Assembly: GCA_002437495.1 (NCBI GenBank) | Contig: DJQA01000018.1 | Coordinates: forward strand, 185,515 to 249,514 | Reading direction: 5' to 3' | Length of the DNA stretch: 64,000 nt | Source: Prevotellaceae bacterium UBA6398 | GTDB taxonomy: Bacteria > Bacteroidota > Bacteroidia > Bacteroidales > Bacteroidaceae | In this document: positions 26,861-36,048 of the stretch, piece after piece | How positions within the stretch are numbered: the first letter of the stretch is position 1 | Layout of the letters: every line of letters begins with the position of its first letter | Notes under the pieces: generated by a model | The model's input: only the letters and a program-made list of their open reading frames with translations | The model's database searches: none | What the model was told of the DNA's origin: nothing | Program-made: the position numbers and the translations under genes

Positions 26861-28732
26861 ATGGCAAAATCCACGGACTTTCTGATGAATAACCGCCGTA
26901 TGCTCGAGACGGAATACAAATACGAGCAAGAGACCTTTAGGCGCGAGACAACCGTTATGCCTTTAGGCAGAAAGATTAAGCGCGGAATTTGCTGGTTTCC
27001 GCTAAGGGTGGGACGCAGTTACTACAATTCGCTAAACCAGCTTTCGATAGAGATTTTCCGCACCGCCGACACCGACATCGACCACAATTTCGAGTACGGC
27101 AAACCCGTGTGCTTTTTCACGCTCGATGCAAACGAAACCCCGCATTTCATGAAATTCACCGCCACGGTAAGCTATGCCGAGGGCGACCGCATGGTGGTTG
27201 TTGTGTCGGCAACGGACGCTGTTATTGCCATAGAGAACGCCGAACGGCTTGGTGTGCAGCTTTTTTTCGACGAAACAACATACCGTCTCATGTTCCGTGC
27301 GCTCGACAACGCCATCGCCGCAAAAGACAACCGCCTTGCCGAACTGCGCGAGATATTCCACGGAACACAGAAGCCGGCAAAATCAACCCCATTCCCAACA
27401 CCAATACCGTGGCTCAACCCTTCGCAACGCCAAGCCGTGAACGAGGTGTTGAGAGCAAAGGATGTGGCAGTGGTGCACGGACCTCCGGGAACGGGAAAAA
27501 CCACAACGCTTGTAGAAGCTGTATATGAAATTCTGCGCCGTGAGAGCCAGGTTATGGTGTGCGCACAAAGCAACATGGCGGTTGACTGGATTAGCGAGAA
27601 ACTTTCAGACAGGGGCGTTAACGTGTTGCGCATAGGAAATCCCACGCGGGTGAACGACAAAATGCTTTCGTTCACCTATGAGCGGCGCTTCGAGGCCCAT
27701 CCCTGCTATCCGCAGCTTTGGGCAGTGAGGCGGGCAATAAGGCAGCTCTATTCGCAGAAGGGCGATGCCGAGCGAAGGCACCAAAAAATTTCACGTTTGC
27801 GCGACAAGGCAACAGAACTTGAACTTTCCATTCATTCCTCGCTCATGAACACGGCAAGGGTTGTTGCGTGCACGCTGGCAGGGGCGGCAAACCGCGTGCT
27901 CGACGGCATGAAGTTTCACACTCTTGTTGTTGACGAGGCGGCACAGGCTTTGGAAGCGGCGGTGTGGATTCCGCTGCAAAAATGCCACCGCCTTATCCTC
28001 GCCGGCGACCACCGCCAACTGCCGCCTACCGTTAAAAGCGCCGCGGCTGCAAAGGGAGGACTTGGCAAAACACTCATGGAAATCCTTGCAGAGGAGAAGC
28101 CGGAGTGTGTGTCGCTTCTCAATGTGCAGTATCGCATGAACGAAGCCATAGCCCGCTTTTCGAGTGAAATGTTTTACGGCGGACAGCTTGAAAGCGCGCC
28201 CGAGGTGAAAACGCGCGGCATTCTCGACTTCGACACACCGGTAAGTTGGATCGACTCTTCGGCGGTTGACAGCAAGGAAGAGTTCGTTGGCGACACCTAT
28301 GGCAGGATAAATCGCGCCGAAGCCGTGTTAACGCTCAACACACTGAAGAAATACATAGCCGACATAGGAAAGGAAAGGCTGCTCGACGAAAATATAGACA
28401 TGGGAGTTATATCTCCCTACAAAGCGCAAGTGCAGCTGCTGCGACGTATGTTCGGACGCGACGCATTTCTTCGCCCGTTCAAAAGCAGGATAACGGTGAA
28501 CACCGTAGACGGTTTTCAGGGACAGGAGCGCGACATAATTGTAATAAGTCTTGTAAGGGCAAACGAAGACGGAAACATAGGTTTCCTTTCCGACATTCGC
28601 AGAATGAACGTGGCAATAACACGGGCGAGAATGAAACTTTTTATTCTCGGAAACGCCGAAACCCTAAGGAAACATCCGTTCTACCACAAGCTTTACGAAT
28701 ATGTGTACAAGTTAGGGACAAGCAGCCTGTAA
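26861..28732 (+). CDS. SF1 DNA/RNA helicase, IGHMBP2/DNA2-like
   Basis: A 623-residue superfamily 1B helicase. An N-terminal beta-barrel-like region (residues 30-160) precedes the ATPase. Motifs: Walker A VHGPPGTGKTTT, Walker B VVDEAAQALE, III AGDHRQLPPTV, IV ISPYKAQVQLLRR, V TVDGFQGQERDIIVISLVR and VI NVAITRARMKLFILG. This matches the AAA-domain helicases widespread in Bacteroidota, related to eukaryotic IGHMBP2/SMUBP2. Its cellular role (repair or R-loop removal) is not established by the sequence. Confidence 0.9.
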   Translation: MAKSTDFLMNNRRMLETEYKYEQETFRRETTVMPLGRKIKRGICWFPLRVGRSYYNSLNQLSIEIFRTADTDIDHNFEYGKPVCFFTLDANETPHFMKFTATVSYAEGDRMVVVVSATDAVIAIENAERLGVQLFFDETTYRLMFRALDNAIAAKDNRLAELREIFHGTQKPAKSTPFPTPIPWLNPSQRQAVNEVLRAKDVAVVHGPPGTGKTTTLVEAVYEILRRESQVMVCAQSNMAVDWISEKLSDRGVNVLRIGNPTRVNDKMLSFTYERRFEAHPCYPQLWAVRRAIRQLYSQKGDAERRHQKISRLRDKATELELSIHSSLMNTARVVACTLAGAANRVLDGMKFHTLVVDEAAQALEAAVWIPLQKCHRLILAGDHRQLPPTVKSAAAAKGGLGKTLMEILAEEKPECVSLLNVQYRMNEAIARFSSEMFYGGQLESAPEVKTRGILDFDTPVSWIDSSAVDSKEEFVGDTYGRINRAEAVLTLNTLKKYIADIGKERLLDENIDMGVISPYKAQVQLLRRMFGRDAFLRPFKSRITVNTVDGFQGQERDIIVISLVRANEDGNIGFLSDIRRMNVAITRARMKLFILGNAETLRKHPFYHKLYEYVYKLGTSSL

Positions 28733-28810
28733 AATTCGGCCATGATTGCGCAACTTTGCCATATTGCCGCCATTTTATTTTGTTCGTGCAATGCGGTTCG
28801 TGCGGCGACG

Positions 28811-28838
28811 TAAAGGGCGTATGGCATACGCTCCTACA
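28811..28838 (-). repeat. REP-like palindrome next to array copy 7
   Basis: On the minus strand, TGTAGGAGCGTATGCCATAC continues into GCCCTTTA. It is the same palindrome as at 21194 with one arm changed. It is placed downstream of array copy 7 by the same short linker (GCGATATTGGTTTTGC) as in copy 5. Confidence 0.7.
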
Positions 28839-28861
28839 AATGGTGCAAAACCAATATCGCT

Positions 28862-28946
28862 AAAACTATATTTGATGTAAGAAAAACTACATAGGACATA
28901 GAAAAAATTATATCGGACATAATTCAAACTACATCAAACCTTTTTT
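28862..28946 (-). repeat. 21-bp-unit array, copy 7
   Basis: On the minus strand the cores are AGGTTTGATGT, ATGTCCGATAT, ATGTCCTATGT and ACATCAAATAT at 21-bp spacing. Unit 3 is forward. It lies between the convergent helicase and dapL genes. The gap (28733-29126) also holds a REP-like palindrome and a bidirectional terminator. Confidence 0.9.
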
Positions 28947-29065
28947 CTCCGTTCTCAAGCTGCGTAAAAACAACTTGTTACAACAGGCGCTCTTTACACG
29001 GTTGTTTTTCCGGTAACCGGCATCTTACACAATAACATGGTTTAACCGAACTTTTAGGAAAGCAT

Positions 29066-29107
29066 AAAAGCCTGCACCTTTCAATGCAAAAGGCGCAGGC
29101 TTTTATT
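29066..29107. terminator. bidirectional terminator between helicase and dapL genes
   Basis: AAAAGCCTGC and GCAGGCTTTT form the outer stem, with CCTTT/AAAGG inside and a short loop. T-runs lie on both sides (TTTTATTTTGG on plus, CTTTTATGC on minus). It ends 20 bp from the dapL stop and mainly serves dapL. Confidence 0.8.
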
Positions 29108-29126
29108 TTGGAATTACTTTTGAAAG

Positions 29127-30350
29127 CTAAAGAATCGACTTAATGCGCAGCATGGCTTCTTTCGCATCGTCGTGGCTTCCGAAGGCCGTGAGGCGTATGA
29201 AGCCCTCACCGCTCGGTCCGAAACCCACGCCGGGGGTTGTAACCAATGCCGCATTGTTGAGCAATTTGTCGAAAAACGACCATGAAGTTTCCCCATGCGG
29301 TATTTTCACCCAAAGGTATGGCGAGCAAACGCCACCGTAAACAGTGAACCCGATGGCTTCGAGCGACTGTTTCATATGCGAGGCGTTTTTATGATAGTAG
29401 TTTATGTTATTCTCTATTTCCGCCCTGCCCTGTGGTGTGTATATTGCCTCAGCCCCACGCTGCGATATGTATGATGCGCCATTGAACTTCGTTGTCTGCC
29501 TGCGTCTCCACATTTGGTTCAGCACCGATTCTCCCGCGCCATCACCTTTTACCGTTATATCTTTTGGCACTACCGTATATCCGAGTCGCACACCCGTGAA
29601 ACCGGCTGTCTTGGAGTAGCTGCGAAATTCTATGGCGCATTTTTTTGCACCCTCTATCTCGTAGATGGAATGCGGCGTGTCGTCGGTGATAAACGCTTCG
29701 TATGCCGCATCGAAAAGGATGAGCGAACCGTTTGCAAGGGCATAGTTCACCCACGCCGTAAGCTGCATTTTCGTAAGTGTGGTTCCGGTGGGATTGTTGG
29801 GGTAACAAAGGTAAATAAGGTCAAGTGTACGGTCGGGTATCTCGGGCGAAAAGCCGTTTGCCTCCGTACACGGAAGAGTTACGATATTCTCGTGCGAGCT
29901 ACCTAAAAGCCTGCCGGCGTGTCCGCTCATCACATTGCTGTCCATGTAAACCGGATAAACGGGGTCGGTAAGCCCTATTACGTTGCCATTGCCAAAGAGA
30001 TCTACTATGTTTCCCGTGTCGCTTTTTGCGCCGTCGCTAATGAAAATCTCGTCAGGCTCGATGTTCATGCCACGGCGTTTGTAGTCGAATTCCGAAATCT
30101 TGCTGCGCAGGAAGTCATATCCCTGCTCCGGGCCGTAGCCGTGGAAAGTGGCGGCGTTTGCCTCATCGTCCACCGCCTTGTGCATGGCTTTCACCACCTC
30201 GGGCACGAGGGGAAGCGTAACATCGCCTATGCCAAGACTTATCACTCGCTTCTCAGGATTGCTTTCCTTGTATTGCGCCACCCTGCGGGATATTTCCGCA
30301 AAAAGATAGTTTTGCGACAGTTGTTTGAAATTGTTGTTTGCCTTTATCAT
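29127..30350 (-). CDS. dapL: LL-diaminopimelate aminotransferase
   Basis: A 407-residue class I/II PLP aminotransferase converting tetrahydrodipicolinate to LL-2,6-diaminopimelate with glutamate as donor. Segments such as FAEISRRVAQYKESNP, SLGIGDVTLPL, HGYGPEQGYDFLR, ISDGAKSDTGNI and LCYPNNPTG are typical. The PLP lysine lies in RSYSKTAGFTGVRLGYTVVP. It is the last gene of asnB-dapF-dapL, 20 bp after dapF. DapF then makes meso-DAP from its product. Confidence 0.97.
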   Translation of the reverse strand: MIKANNNFKQLSQNYLFAEISRRVAQYKESNPEKRVISLGIGDVTLPLVPEVVKAMHKAVDDEANAATFHGYGPEQGYDFLRSKISEFDYKRRGMNIEPDEIFISDGAKSDTGNIVDLFGNGNVIGLTDPVYPVYMDSNVMSGHAGRLLGSSHENIVTLPCTEANGFSPEIPDRTLDLIYLCYPNNPTGTTLTKMQLTAWVNYALANGSLILFDAAYEAFITDDTPHSIYEIEGAKKCAIEFRSYSKTAGFTGVRLGYTVVPKDITVKGDGAGESVLNQMWRRRQTTKFNGASYISQRGAEAIYTPQGRAEIENNINYYHKNASHMKQSLEAIGFTVYGGVCSPYLWVKIPHGETSWSFFDKLLNNAALVTTPGVGFGPSGEGFIRLTAFGSHDDAKEAMLRIKSIL

Positions 30351-30370
30351 TTCTGTGTCGTGTTTTTGTT

Positions 30371-31204
30371 TCAGATTTCAATTTGTCCCTCATACACCGT
30401 TTCGGCAGGGCCTGTCATTATCACGTCTCCGTTTGCGGGCGAGTTTTCTATTTGCAGCTCTCCCCCATCGAGAACCAACGAAACCTTGCCGTCAACCAAC
30501 CCGCATTCTTTGGCAGCGGCAAACGTTGCGCACGCTCCTGTTCCACACGCCATTGTTATGCCCGAGCCACGTTCCCAAACGCGCATTCTTATTTTTGACG
30601 GCGACAAAACTTGCGCAAATTCCACGTTTGTACGGTTTTCAAACCATGGATGATGCTCGAAGAGCGGTCCTATCGCGGCTACATTAAACTTGTCGGCGTT
30701 ATCAACGAAAAACACGAGATGGGGGTTGCCCATTGATACTGCTGTGCCGTTCATCGTTATGTTGCCGGCGTTTATCGGGCGGTTCACAAAAGGCGTAGGG
30801 TCTCCGCCGAGCGCAAGGATTTCAGACTTGCCCATGTCAACGCTAACGCTGTTCACCTTGCCGTTTTCAACGTGCAGATTTAGTGTTTTTATTCCCGAAA
30901 GCGTTTCGAGCGTAACCTTGGTTTTGGCTGTAAGTCCTTTGTCGTAAACGTATTTTCCCACGCAACGGCTTCCGTTTCCACACATCATGGCCTCGCTTCC
31001 ATCGGCGTTGAATATTCGCATGCGGAAATCAGCCTTTTCCGAGCGGCTTATAAGAATCAGCCCATCGCTCCCTATCCCGGTGTGAAAGCGACTCCATTTT
31101 ACGGCAAGCCTTTCGGGATACTCTATTGGAAACCTGTCGGTATCGACATATATATAATCGTTGCCGGCACCATGCATTTTTGTAAATTCAACTATTCTTC
31201 CCAT
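30371..31204 (-). CDS. dapF: diaminopimelate epimerase
   Basis: A 277-residue two-domain epimerase converting LL-DAP to meso-DAP without cofactor. The N-terminal FTKMHGAGNDYIYVD, first catalytic cysteine in MMCGNGSRC and second in MACGTGACA are all present. The frame allows a start at 31219 (MLECAMGRI), which would overlap asnB. The ATG at 31204 gives the usual short lead before FTKMHGAGND and a 7-bp gap. It sits between asnB and dapL. Confidence 0.96.
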   Translation of the reverse strand: MGRIVEFTKMHGAGNDYIYVDTDRFPIEYPERLAVKWSRFHTGIGSDGLILISRSEKADFRMRIFNADGSEAMMCGNGSRCVGKYVYDKGLTAKTKVTLETLSGIKTLNLHVENGKVNSVSVDMGKSEILALGGDPTPFVNRPINAGNITMNGTAVSMGNPHLVFFVDNADKFNVAAIGPLFEHHPWFENRTNVEFAQVLSPSKIRMRVWERGSGITMACGTGACATFAAAKECGLVDGKVSLVLDGGELQIENSPANGDVIMTGPAETVYEGQIEI

Positions 31205-31211
31205 GGCACAT

Positions 31212-32873
31212 TCAAGCATTTATATGCACATCTTTCACCGCGCGTCCCGAAGGCTCGTTTTGGTTTTTGAACGATGCGTCCCATGCAAGCGCCTCTGCGG
31301 TGGAACAAGCCACGCTTGGCACACTCGGCACACTCTTGGCTGCGCTCTCGCTCGGGAAATGGCTCTCGAATATAGTGCGATAAAAGTACTCCTCCTTGTT
31401 GCGCGGCGGATTTATCGGGAAACGCTCTGCGGCGTGCGCCATCTCCTCATCGGAAACGGAATTTGAGGTAATTTCTCTAAGAGTGTCTATCCAGTTATAT
31501 CCCACTCCGTCGCTGAACTGTTCCTTCTGCCTCCACGCCACCTGCTCGGGCAGCATGTCAGAAAACGCCTCGCGCAAAATCTTTTTCTCTATGGTGTTTC
31601 CGGGACACATCTTAGCCTCGGGATTAATGCGCATGGCAACATCGAGAAAGTCCTTATCGAGAAACGGCACACGCCCCTCCACGCCCCACGCTGCAAGGCT
31701 CTTGTTGGCGCGGAGACAATCGTAGAGATACAACTTTTCGAGCTTGCGCACGGTTTCTTCGTGGAAGGCTCTTGCATTCGGGGCTTTGTGGAAATACAGA
31801 TAACCTCCGAACACCTCGTCTGCCCCTTCGCCGCTCAGAACCATCTTAATGCCCATGCTCTTTATTACCCTCGCCAAAAGATACATGGGCGTTGAGGCGC
31901 GCACTGTGGTAACATCATATGTCTCTATGTGGTAAATCACATCGGAAAGTGCATCGAGTCCCTCTTGCAGAGTGTAGTTTATCTCATGATGCACGGTGCC
32001 AATGTAGTCTGCCACAAGTTTTGCCTTGACAAGGTCGGGCGCGCCCTTGAGTCCTATCGCGAACGAGTGAAGCTGCGGCCACCATGCCTCAGACTTACCG
32101 CTTTCCTCTATTCGCCTCGAAGCATATTTTTTTGCCACCGCCGAAATCACGGAACTGTCAAGTCCTCCACTAAGAAGAACGCCGTATGGCACATCGCTCA
32201 TCAGCTGCCGTCTCACCGCCGCCTCGAGCGAATTGCGCAATTCCAAAACCGATGCGCCGTTGTCCTTTACGTTGTCATAGTCGGTCCAATCTCTTTTGTA
32301 CCATCTATGGAATTGCCCATCGCGGCTGTCGTAGTAATGTCCCGGAGGAAATGTTTTGTATTCATCACAAAAGCCCTCGAGGGCCTTAAGTTCGGAGCCG
32401 AAATAAACACGTCCCTCTTTGTCGCGCCCTATATATAATGGTATTATGCCTATATGGTCGCGCCCTATCATGAAACAGTTTTTTTCCTCGTCATAAAGCA
32501 CAAAGGCGAAAATTCCGTTTATATCCTCGAGAAAGTTCATGCCTTTGTCGCGATATAGCGGCAGTATAACCTCACAGTCGGAACCTGTTTGGAAATCGTA
32601 CTTACCCTTGTATTTCTCGCGTATTTCCTGATGGTTGTATATTTCGCCGTTCACCGCCAGAACCTGCTTGCCATCGGGGGCGAACAACGGCTGCTTGCCC
32701 GACTGCGGGTCAACTATCGACAATCGTTCATGGGCAAGTATGGCTGTCTTTCCGCAATATATGCCCGACCAGTCGGGCCCGCGATGGCGCAGGCGCGATG
32801 ACATTTTCAAAACTTTTGAGCGAAGCGACTTGTCATGCCCCTCGCAATTCAGAATACCTGAAATTCCACACAT
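31212..32873 (-). CDS. asnB: asparagine synthase (glutamine-hydrolysing)
   Basis: A 553-residue class B asparagine synthetase. The start at 32873 gives MCGISGIL, with Cys2 as the glutaminase nucleophile after Met removal. The frame upstream to 33005 is not coding. The glutaminase domain includes RLRHRGPDWSG and VNGEIYNHQEIR. The synthetase domain has the PP-loop LLSGGLDSSVISA, LSGEGADEVFGGYLY and EGRVPFLDKDF. The C-terminal 40 residues (SESAAKSVPSVPSVACSTAE...) are low-complexity. It is first in asnB-dapF-dapL. Confidence 0.97.
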   Translation of the reverse strand: MCGISGILNCEGHDKSLRSKVLKMSSRLRHRGPDWSGIYCGKTAILAHERLSIVDPQSGKQPLFAPDGKQVLAVNGEIYNHQEIREKYKGKYDFQTGSDCEVILPLYRDKGMNFLEDINGIFAFVLYDEEKNCFMIGRDHIGIIPLYIGRDKEGRVYFGSELKALEGFCDEYKTFPPGHYYDSRDGQFHRWYKRDWTDYDNVKDNGASVLELRNSLEAAVRRQLMSDVPYGVLLSGGLDSSVISAVAKKYASRRIEESGKSEAWWPQLHSFAIGLKGAPDLVKAKLVADYIGTVHHEINYTLQEGLDALSDVIYHIETYDVTTVRASTPMYLLARVIKSMGIKMVLSGEGADEVFGGYLYFHKAPNARAFHEETVRKLEKLYLYDCLRANKSLAAWGVEGRVPFLDKDFLDVAMRINPEAKMCPGNTIEKKILREAFSDMLPEQVAWRQKEQFSDGVGYNWIDTLREITSNSVSDEEMAHAAERFPINPPRNKEEYFYRTIFESHFPSESAAKSVPSVPSVACSTAEALAWDASFKNQNEPSGRAVKDVHINA

Positions 32874-32936
32874 AGCACTTTGTTTTTTGCTCACGCCGCC
32901 CACCGTTGCACTGGGGCGGTTTGTAACTTTATAACG

Positions 32937-32944
32937 CAAAAATA
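32937..32944 (-). promoter_or_regulatory. putative -7 box for asnB-dapF-dapL
   Basis: On the minus strand, TATTTTTG fits TAnnTTTG. It lies 63 bp upstream of the asnB ATG. No good -33 TTTG is found at about 19 bp, so support is partial. Confidence 0.45.
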
Positions 32945-33131
32945 CAAAGAAGAGATGCAAGTTTCCATGTTTTCGCTCAAAAAAATATGATTTTTCTTCG
33001 CCCAAACCTTTTTTGCTGCCTAAAGTTGCGTTTTAACGGCATAAAATGCGCTTTCGCATTTTTGGCATACCTTTTACCGGCGCACCTTAGTAATTGTCGC
33101 CAACCGGGAACGGATAACTAAAAATTCTATT

Positions 33132-33237
33132 GCTGTCAGCTAAAACTCTAAATAGCATACAACGCCTTTCCGCAATGCACATAAGCAGGCGTTGCGGATG
33201 AATTTTTGAAAAAGAAAGCCCCCTTAGTCAAAAAAAG
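33132..33237 (+). repeat. left module of a two-copy larger repeat (first copy)
   Basis: About 100 bp beginning TGTCAGCTAAAACTC and ending CCTTAGTCAAAAAA is closely matched at 52211-52310. It contains the hairpin CCGCAA...TTGCGG (33170-33197) followed by a T-run, terminator-like. Here it is separated from array copy 8 by about 160 bp of unique sequence. In the second copy it joins the array directly. No protein is encoded. Confidence 0.8.
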
Positions 33238-33397
33238 TCGGTTCAGGAGGCCTTTTCTTTGCAATACAGGCGTATGAACATGAATATACCGTTGAAACGG
33301 AGTTTTTAAGGGATGGCTGAGTGCTTGAAATTCTTGCAGTGGCGAGGTTTGCGGTAAGGTTTGTAAGTTAATGCTTTATACAACGTTATGGCGGACG

Positions 33398-33481
33398 AAA
33401 AAGGTCTGATGTCGTTTTTTCTATGTCTGATGTAGTTTTTCCTATGTCCTATGTAGTTTTTTCTACATCCCATGTGGTTTT
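33398..33481 (+). repeat. 21-bp-unit array, copy 8
   Basis: The cores AGGTCTGATGT, ATGTCTGATGT, ATGTCCTATGT and ACATCCCATGT are spaced 21 bp, almost identical to copy 13. Downstream, ATGGTGCCGGAGAGTGGACA and the following 40 bp also match copy 13. It lies in the 718-bp gap between asnB and the helix-hairpin-helix gene, which otherwise holds only the left module, the REP-like sequence and the asnB promoter region. Confidence 0.93.
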
Positions 33482-33525
33482 ATGGTGCCGGAGAGTGGAC
33501 ATGCGATTATGGTTTTGTGTTATTT

Positions 33526-33551
33526 GCAGGGGCACATGGCATTAATCTCTG
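33526..33551 (+). repeat. degenerate REP-like palindrome after array copy 8
   Basis: GCAGGGGCACATGGCATTAA followed by TCTCTGC corresponds in position and sequence to the palindromes after copies 5 and 13, but its right arm has decayed. Confidence 0.55.
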
Positions 33552-33591
33552 CGGCGGCGCAATTTTTGGTTGGTTACGTGTTGCACGTTTA

Positions 33592-34464
33592 TTAAAGCTC
33601 TGTGTACGGCTCAATGCGCTTTATATCCTGCGGCGTAAATATGCTGTCGGCTTCAAGTGCTTTTATGGAGGTTATGCGTCCCCACTCGCGGCGCAGCCTC
33701 ATAATGTGGTTTGTTTGGCGTTTGTTGAAATACGGGTGGCGTATTATCTGTGCATATCCGGCCGTGTTCAGGTTTATACGCTTTGGCTTTGGCGTTTTAA
33801 CACAAAACCATTTTGCGGCATCCGCGTCAAGCCCGAACACTTCCGCAACCTGTGTCGGTGAAACATATCCGCCGAGTAGCCTGCCGTAGCTTACAATGCG
33901 TCTTGCCAGCACGCTCCCCACTCCCGGCACACGCTTTAGTATGGCTGTGTCGCCGCAATTCAGGTCGACGGTTTCGCCGCTTTTAAGTTTGTTGCTTACG
34001 TATTTTCGTTCTTCAAAAGTCCTTGTCCGCTCTTTTTCGCTTTGCGGAATGCTGATATACGGAGCGAGCCTTGCGTAGTCGGCCTCTGTTATGGTGTATA
34101 TTCGTTTTAAATCCTCTTTTTTGCGAAAGCGGCCGCCCGCCTTTCGGTAATTCACAATGGCCTTTGCCTGTACGGGGCGCAGACCGAGTGTGGTGAGGGT
34201 TGCGCTGTCGGCTGTGTTGGGGTTGAATTGCGAAAGTCGTGCGGCGGCAGTGTTTTGTACGTATTGATGGTACCGACTGTTTTTGCCACCCTGCCTTGAA
34301 ACCTTGAAGTTGCGGTATTGCTCTAGTTGCTTTTCTGTTGGCTGCCGTATTGCGTCCGTGCTGCCGTTACGAAGAAATAGCACCACTGCCACGGCTGCAA
34401 GTGTCGATATTGCGACAAGGGCTATTGCCGCTCCTTCGAGCCGGCTTACTCGCAAACGCACCAT
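33592..34464 (-). CDS. membrane-anchored helix-hairpin-helix (ComEA-like) protein
   Basis: A 290-residue protein with one N-terminal membrane helix (about 11-31, AAIALVAISTLAAVAVVLFL) and at least two or three helix-hairpin-helix modules. The clearest are FNPNTADSATLTTLGLRPVQAKAIVNYRKAGG and the VPGVGSVLARRIVSYGRLLGG hairpin. A final module carries RINLNTAGYAQIIRHPYF. HhH domains bind DNA backbone non-specifically. ComEA-like proteins take up DNA in the periplasm, but the function of this Bacteroidota branch is unproven. It is 9 bp after the transporter gene on the same strand. Confidence 0.85.
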   Translation of the reverse strand: MVRLRVSRLEGAAIALVAISTLAAVAVVLFLRNGSTDAIRQPTEKQLEQYRNFKVSRQGGKNSRYHQYVQNTAAARLSQFNPNTADSATLTTLGLRPVQAKAIVNYRKAGGRFRKKEDLKRIYTITEADYARLAPYISIPQSEKERTRTFEERKYVSNKLKSGETVDLNCGDTAILKRVPGVGSVLARRIVSYGRLLGGYVSPTQVAEVFGLDADAAKWFCVKTPKPKRINLNTAGYAQIIRHPYFNKRQTNHIMRLRREWGRITSIKALEADSIFTPQDIKRIEPYTEL

Positions 34465-34473
34465 TCCGCACGC

Positions 34474-35859
34474 TTAAAACAGGTTAAGTATTCCCAGGCC
34501 ATCGAGGAACACAAGTCCTATTCCCGCAGGCACCACGTATCTGAGTGCGAAAACCAAAAGCCCGAGGCAGCGCAGTTTGAGCGCTCCGCCGTTTGACAAC
34601 TCGTATTCAATTACCTTTTTGCCAACAATCCAACCTGTGAATATAGAGGTGAGGAAACCCGCCACAAGAAGCAGGATTTTTGCCGTTATAAAGTCGAAGA
34701 GGTCGAATATGCTCATCCCGGCAATTTTAAAGTCTGACAGTACGCCCATCGAAAGAGAGCACAGCACCCCAAGTGCAAGGCAGCCGCCGGTAACAAAGCA
34801 CGCCGCCTTGCGACGGCTTATTTTGCGGGTTTCCGAGAGATATGCCGTTATCACTTCGTGCAGTGAGATTGTCGACGTGAGCGTTGCCACCACAAGCAGG
34901 GCATAGAACGCCAGCGAGCAGATGTATGCCATTACCGGCATGTTGCCCAAAGCGAGCTGAAACACGTTTGGCAGAGCAATGAACACGAGCGAAGGACCGG
35001 CATCGGGGCTCAGCCCGGCCACGCTGAACACAGCAGGAAATATCACAATGCCTGCCATTACGGCCACAAGCGTGTCAATAATGCTAACGGTAATTGCCGT
35101 TTGCGTAATGTTTGTCTTTGGCGAAAAATATGAGGCGTATGTGCACATGCAACCCATTCCAAGGCTCAGTGAATAGAAAGCCTGTGCCATTGCGGCCATT
35201 ATCACTTCGGAATTTATCTTGGAAAAGTCGGGAGCAAACAGGAACTGCAGCCCTTTTGACGCTCCTGCCGTTGACAGGGAGCAGGCCATAAGCACTACAA
35301 GCAGCACAAACAAAATGGGCATAAGCAGCTTGGCCGACTTTTCTATGCCGCTCTTCACTCCTTTTACGATTACAAAATGCGTAACAAGCATGAAAATCAA
35401 AAGACACAGCAACGGCTGCCACGGGTTGCTTACGAATTTGGTAAAGTTTTCCGAGAATATTTCATCACTACCGCTTTGCCGCGCCATTACATTGAAGCGG
35501 TTTAGCAGCGACTGGAATGTGTAGAAAAGCGTCCACCCCGCAACCACCGAATAATACGACAGTATCAGGAACGGTGTTATAATTTCGATTTTGCCAATAA
35601 AGCCCCAATGTTTTTTGGGTGAAAGAATGGCGTATGCAGAACCGGTGTTGGCGTGGGAGTGCCGCCCTATAAGAAATTCGGCAAGGAGCAGCGGTATGCA
35701 TATTACAAGCACGCACAATATATATACGATGAGAAAAGCGCCGCCCCCGTTGTTTCCCGCCTCGGTTGGGAAGCGCCAGATATTTCCCAGCCCTACGGCC
35801 GAACCTGCCGCAGCGAGTATAGCTCCAAAGCGGCTACTGAAATTGCTTCTTGCTTTCAT
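34474..35859 (-). CDS. sodium-dependent transporter, NSS/SNF family
   Basis: A 461-residue LeuT-fold transporter with about 11-12 predicted membrane helices. TM1 carries the family signature SRFGAILAAAGSAVGLGNIWRFPTEAGNNGGGAF, the unwound Na+/substrate site. EKSAKLLMPILFVLLV and SLGMGCMCTYASY are other NSS segments. Substrates are usually amino acids, and the specific one cannot be read from the sequence. It is followed 9 bp later by the helix-hairpin-helix gene. The upstream 200 bp are divergent from the VanZ-like gene. Confidence 0.92.
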   Translation of the reverse strand: MKARSNFSSRFGAILAAAGSAVGLGNIWRFPTEAGNNGGGAFLIVYILCVLVICIPLLLAEFLIGRHSHANTGSAYAILSPKKHWGFIGKIEIITPFLILSYYSVVAGWTLFYTFQSLLNRFNVMARQSGSDEIFSENFTKFVSNPWQPLLCLLIFMLVTHFVIVKGVKSGIEKSAKLLMPILFVLLVVLMACSLSTAGASKGLQFLFAPDFSKINSEVIMAAMAQAFYSLSLGMGCMCTYASYFSPKTNITQTAITVSIIDTLVAVMAGIVIFPAVFSVAGLSPDAGPSLVFIALPNVFQLALGNMPVMAYICSLAFYALLVVATLTSTISLHEVITAYLSETRKISRRKAACFVTGGCLALGVLCSLSMGVLSDFKIAGMSIFDLFDFITAKILLLVAGFLTSIFTGWIVGKKVIEYELSNGGALKLRCLGLLVFALRYVVPAGIGLVFLDGLGILNLF

Positions 35860-36005
35860 TTTTTTGTTTTAGTCATATTATCGTGATTTGCTTGCAAAAT
35901 TACAATTTCTCACGCTATAAATATTCACTTTTATATGTTTTAGACACCGAATACTGAAATACGACGGAATTTTGCCGTCAGAATTGATACTTTGTACATT
36001 GGGAG

Positions 36006-36036
36006 TTGCAAAAAAGCGATAAATTCATTATTTTCG
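36006..36036 (+). promoter_or_regulatory. promoter of the VanZ-like gene
   Basis: TTGC (36006-36009), exactly 19 bp, then TATTTTCG (36029-36036). This fits the Bacteroidota primary-sigma consensus with one mismatch in the -7. Transcription would start near 36043, just before a five-codon leader frame. Confidence 0.55.
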
Positions 36037-36048
36037 CGGCGTAATAAT

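Noticed and set aside
33132..33237. Remnant of an insertion sequence
   Set aside because: The module has a terminator-like hairpin and recurs once more, but no transposase fragment, terminal inverted repeats or target duplication could be identified.
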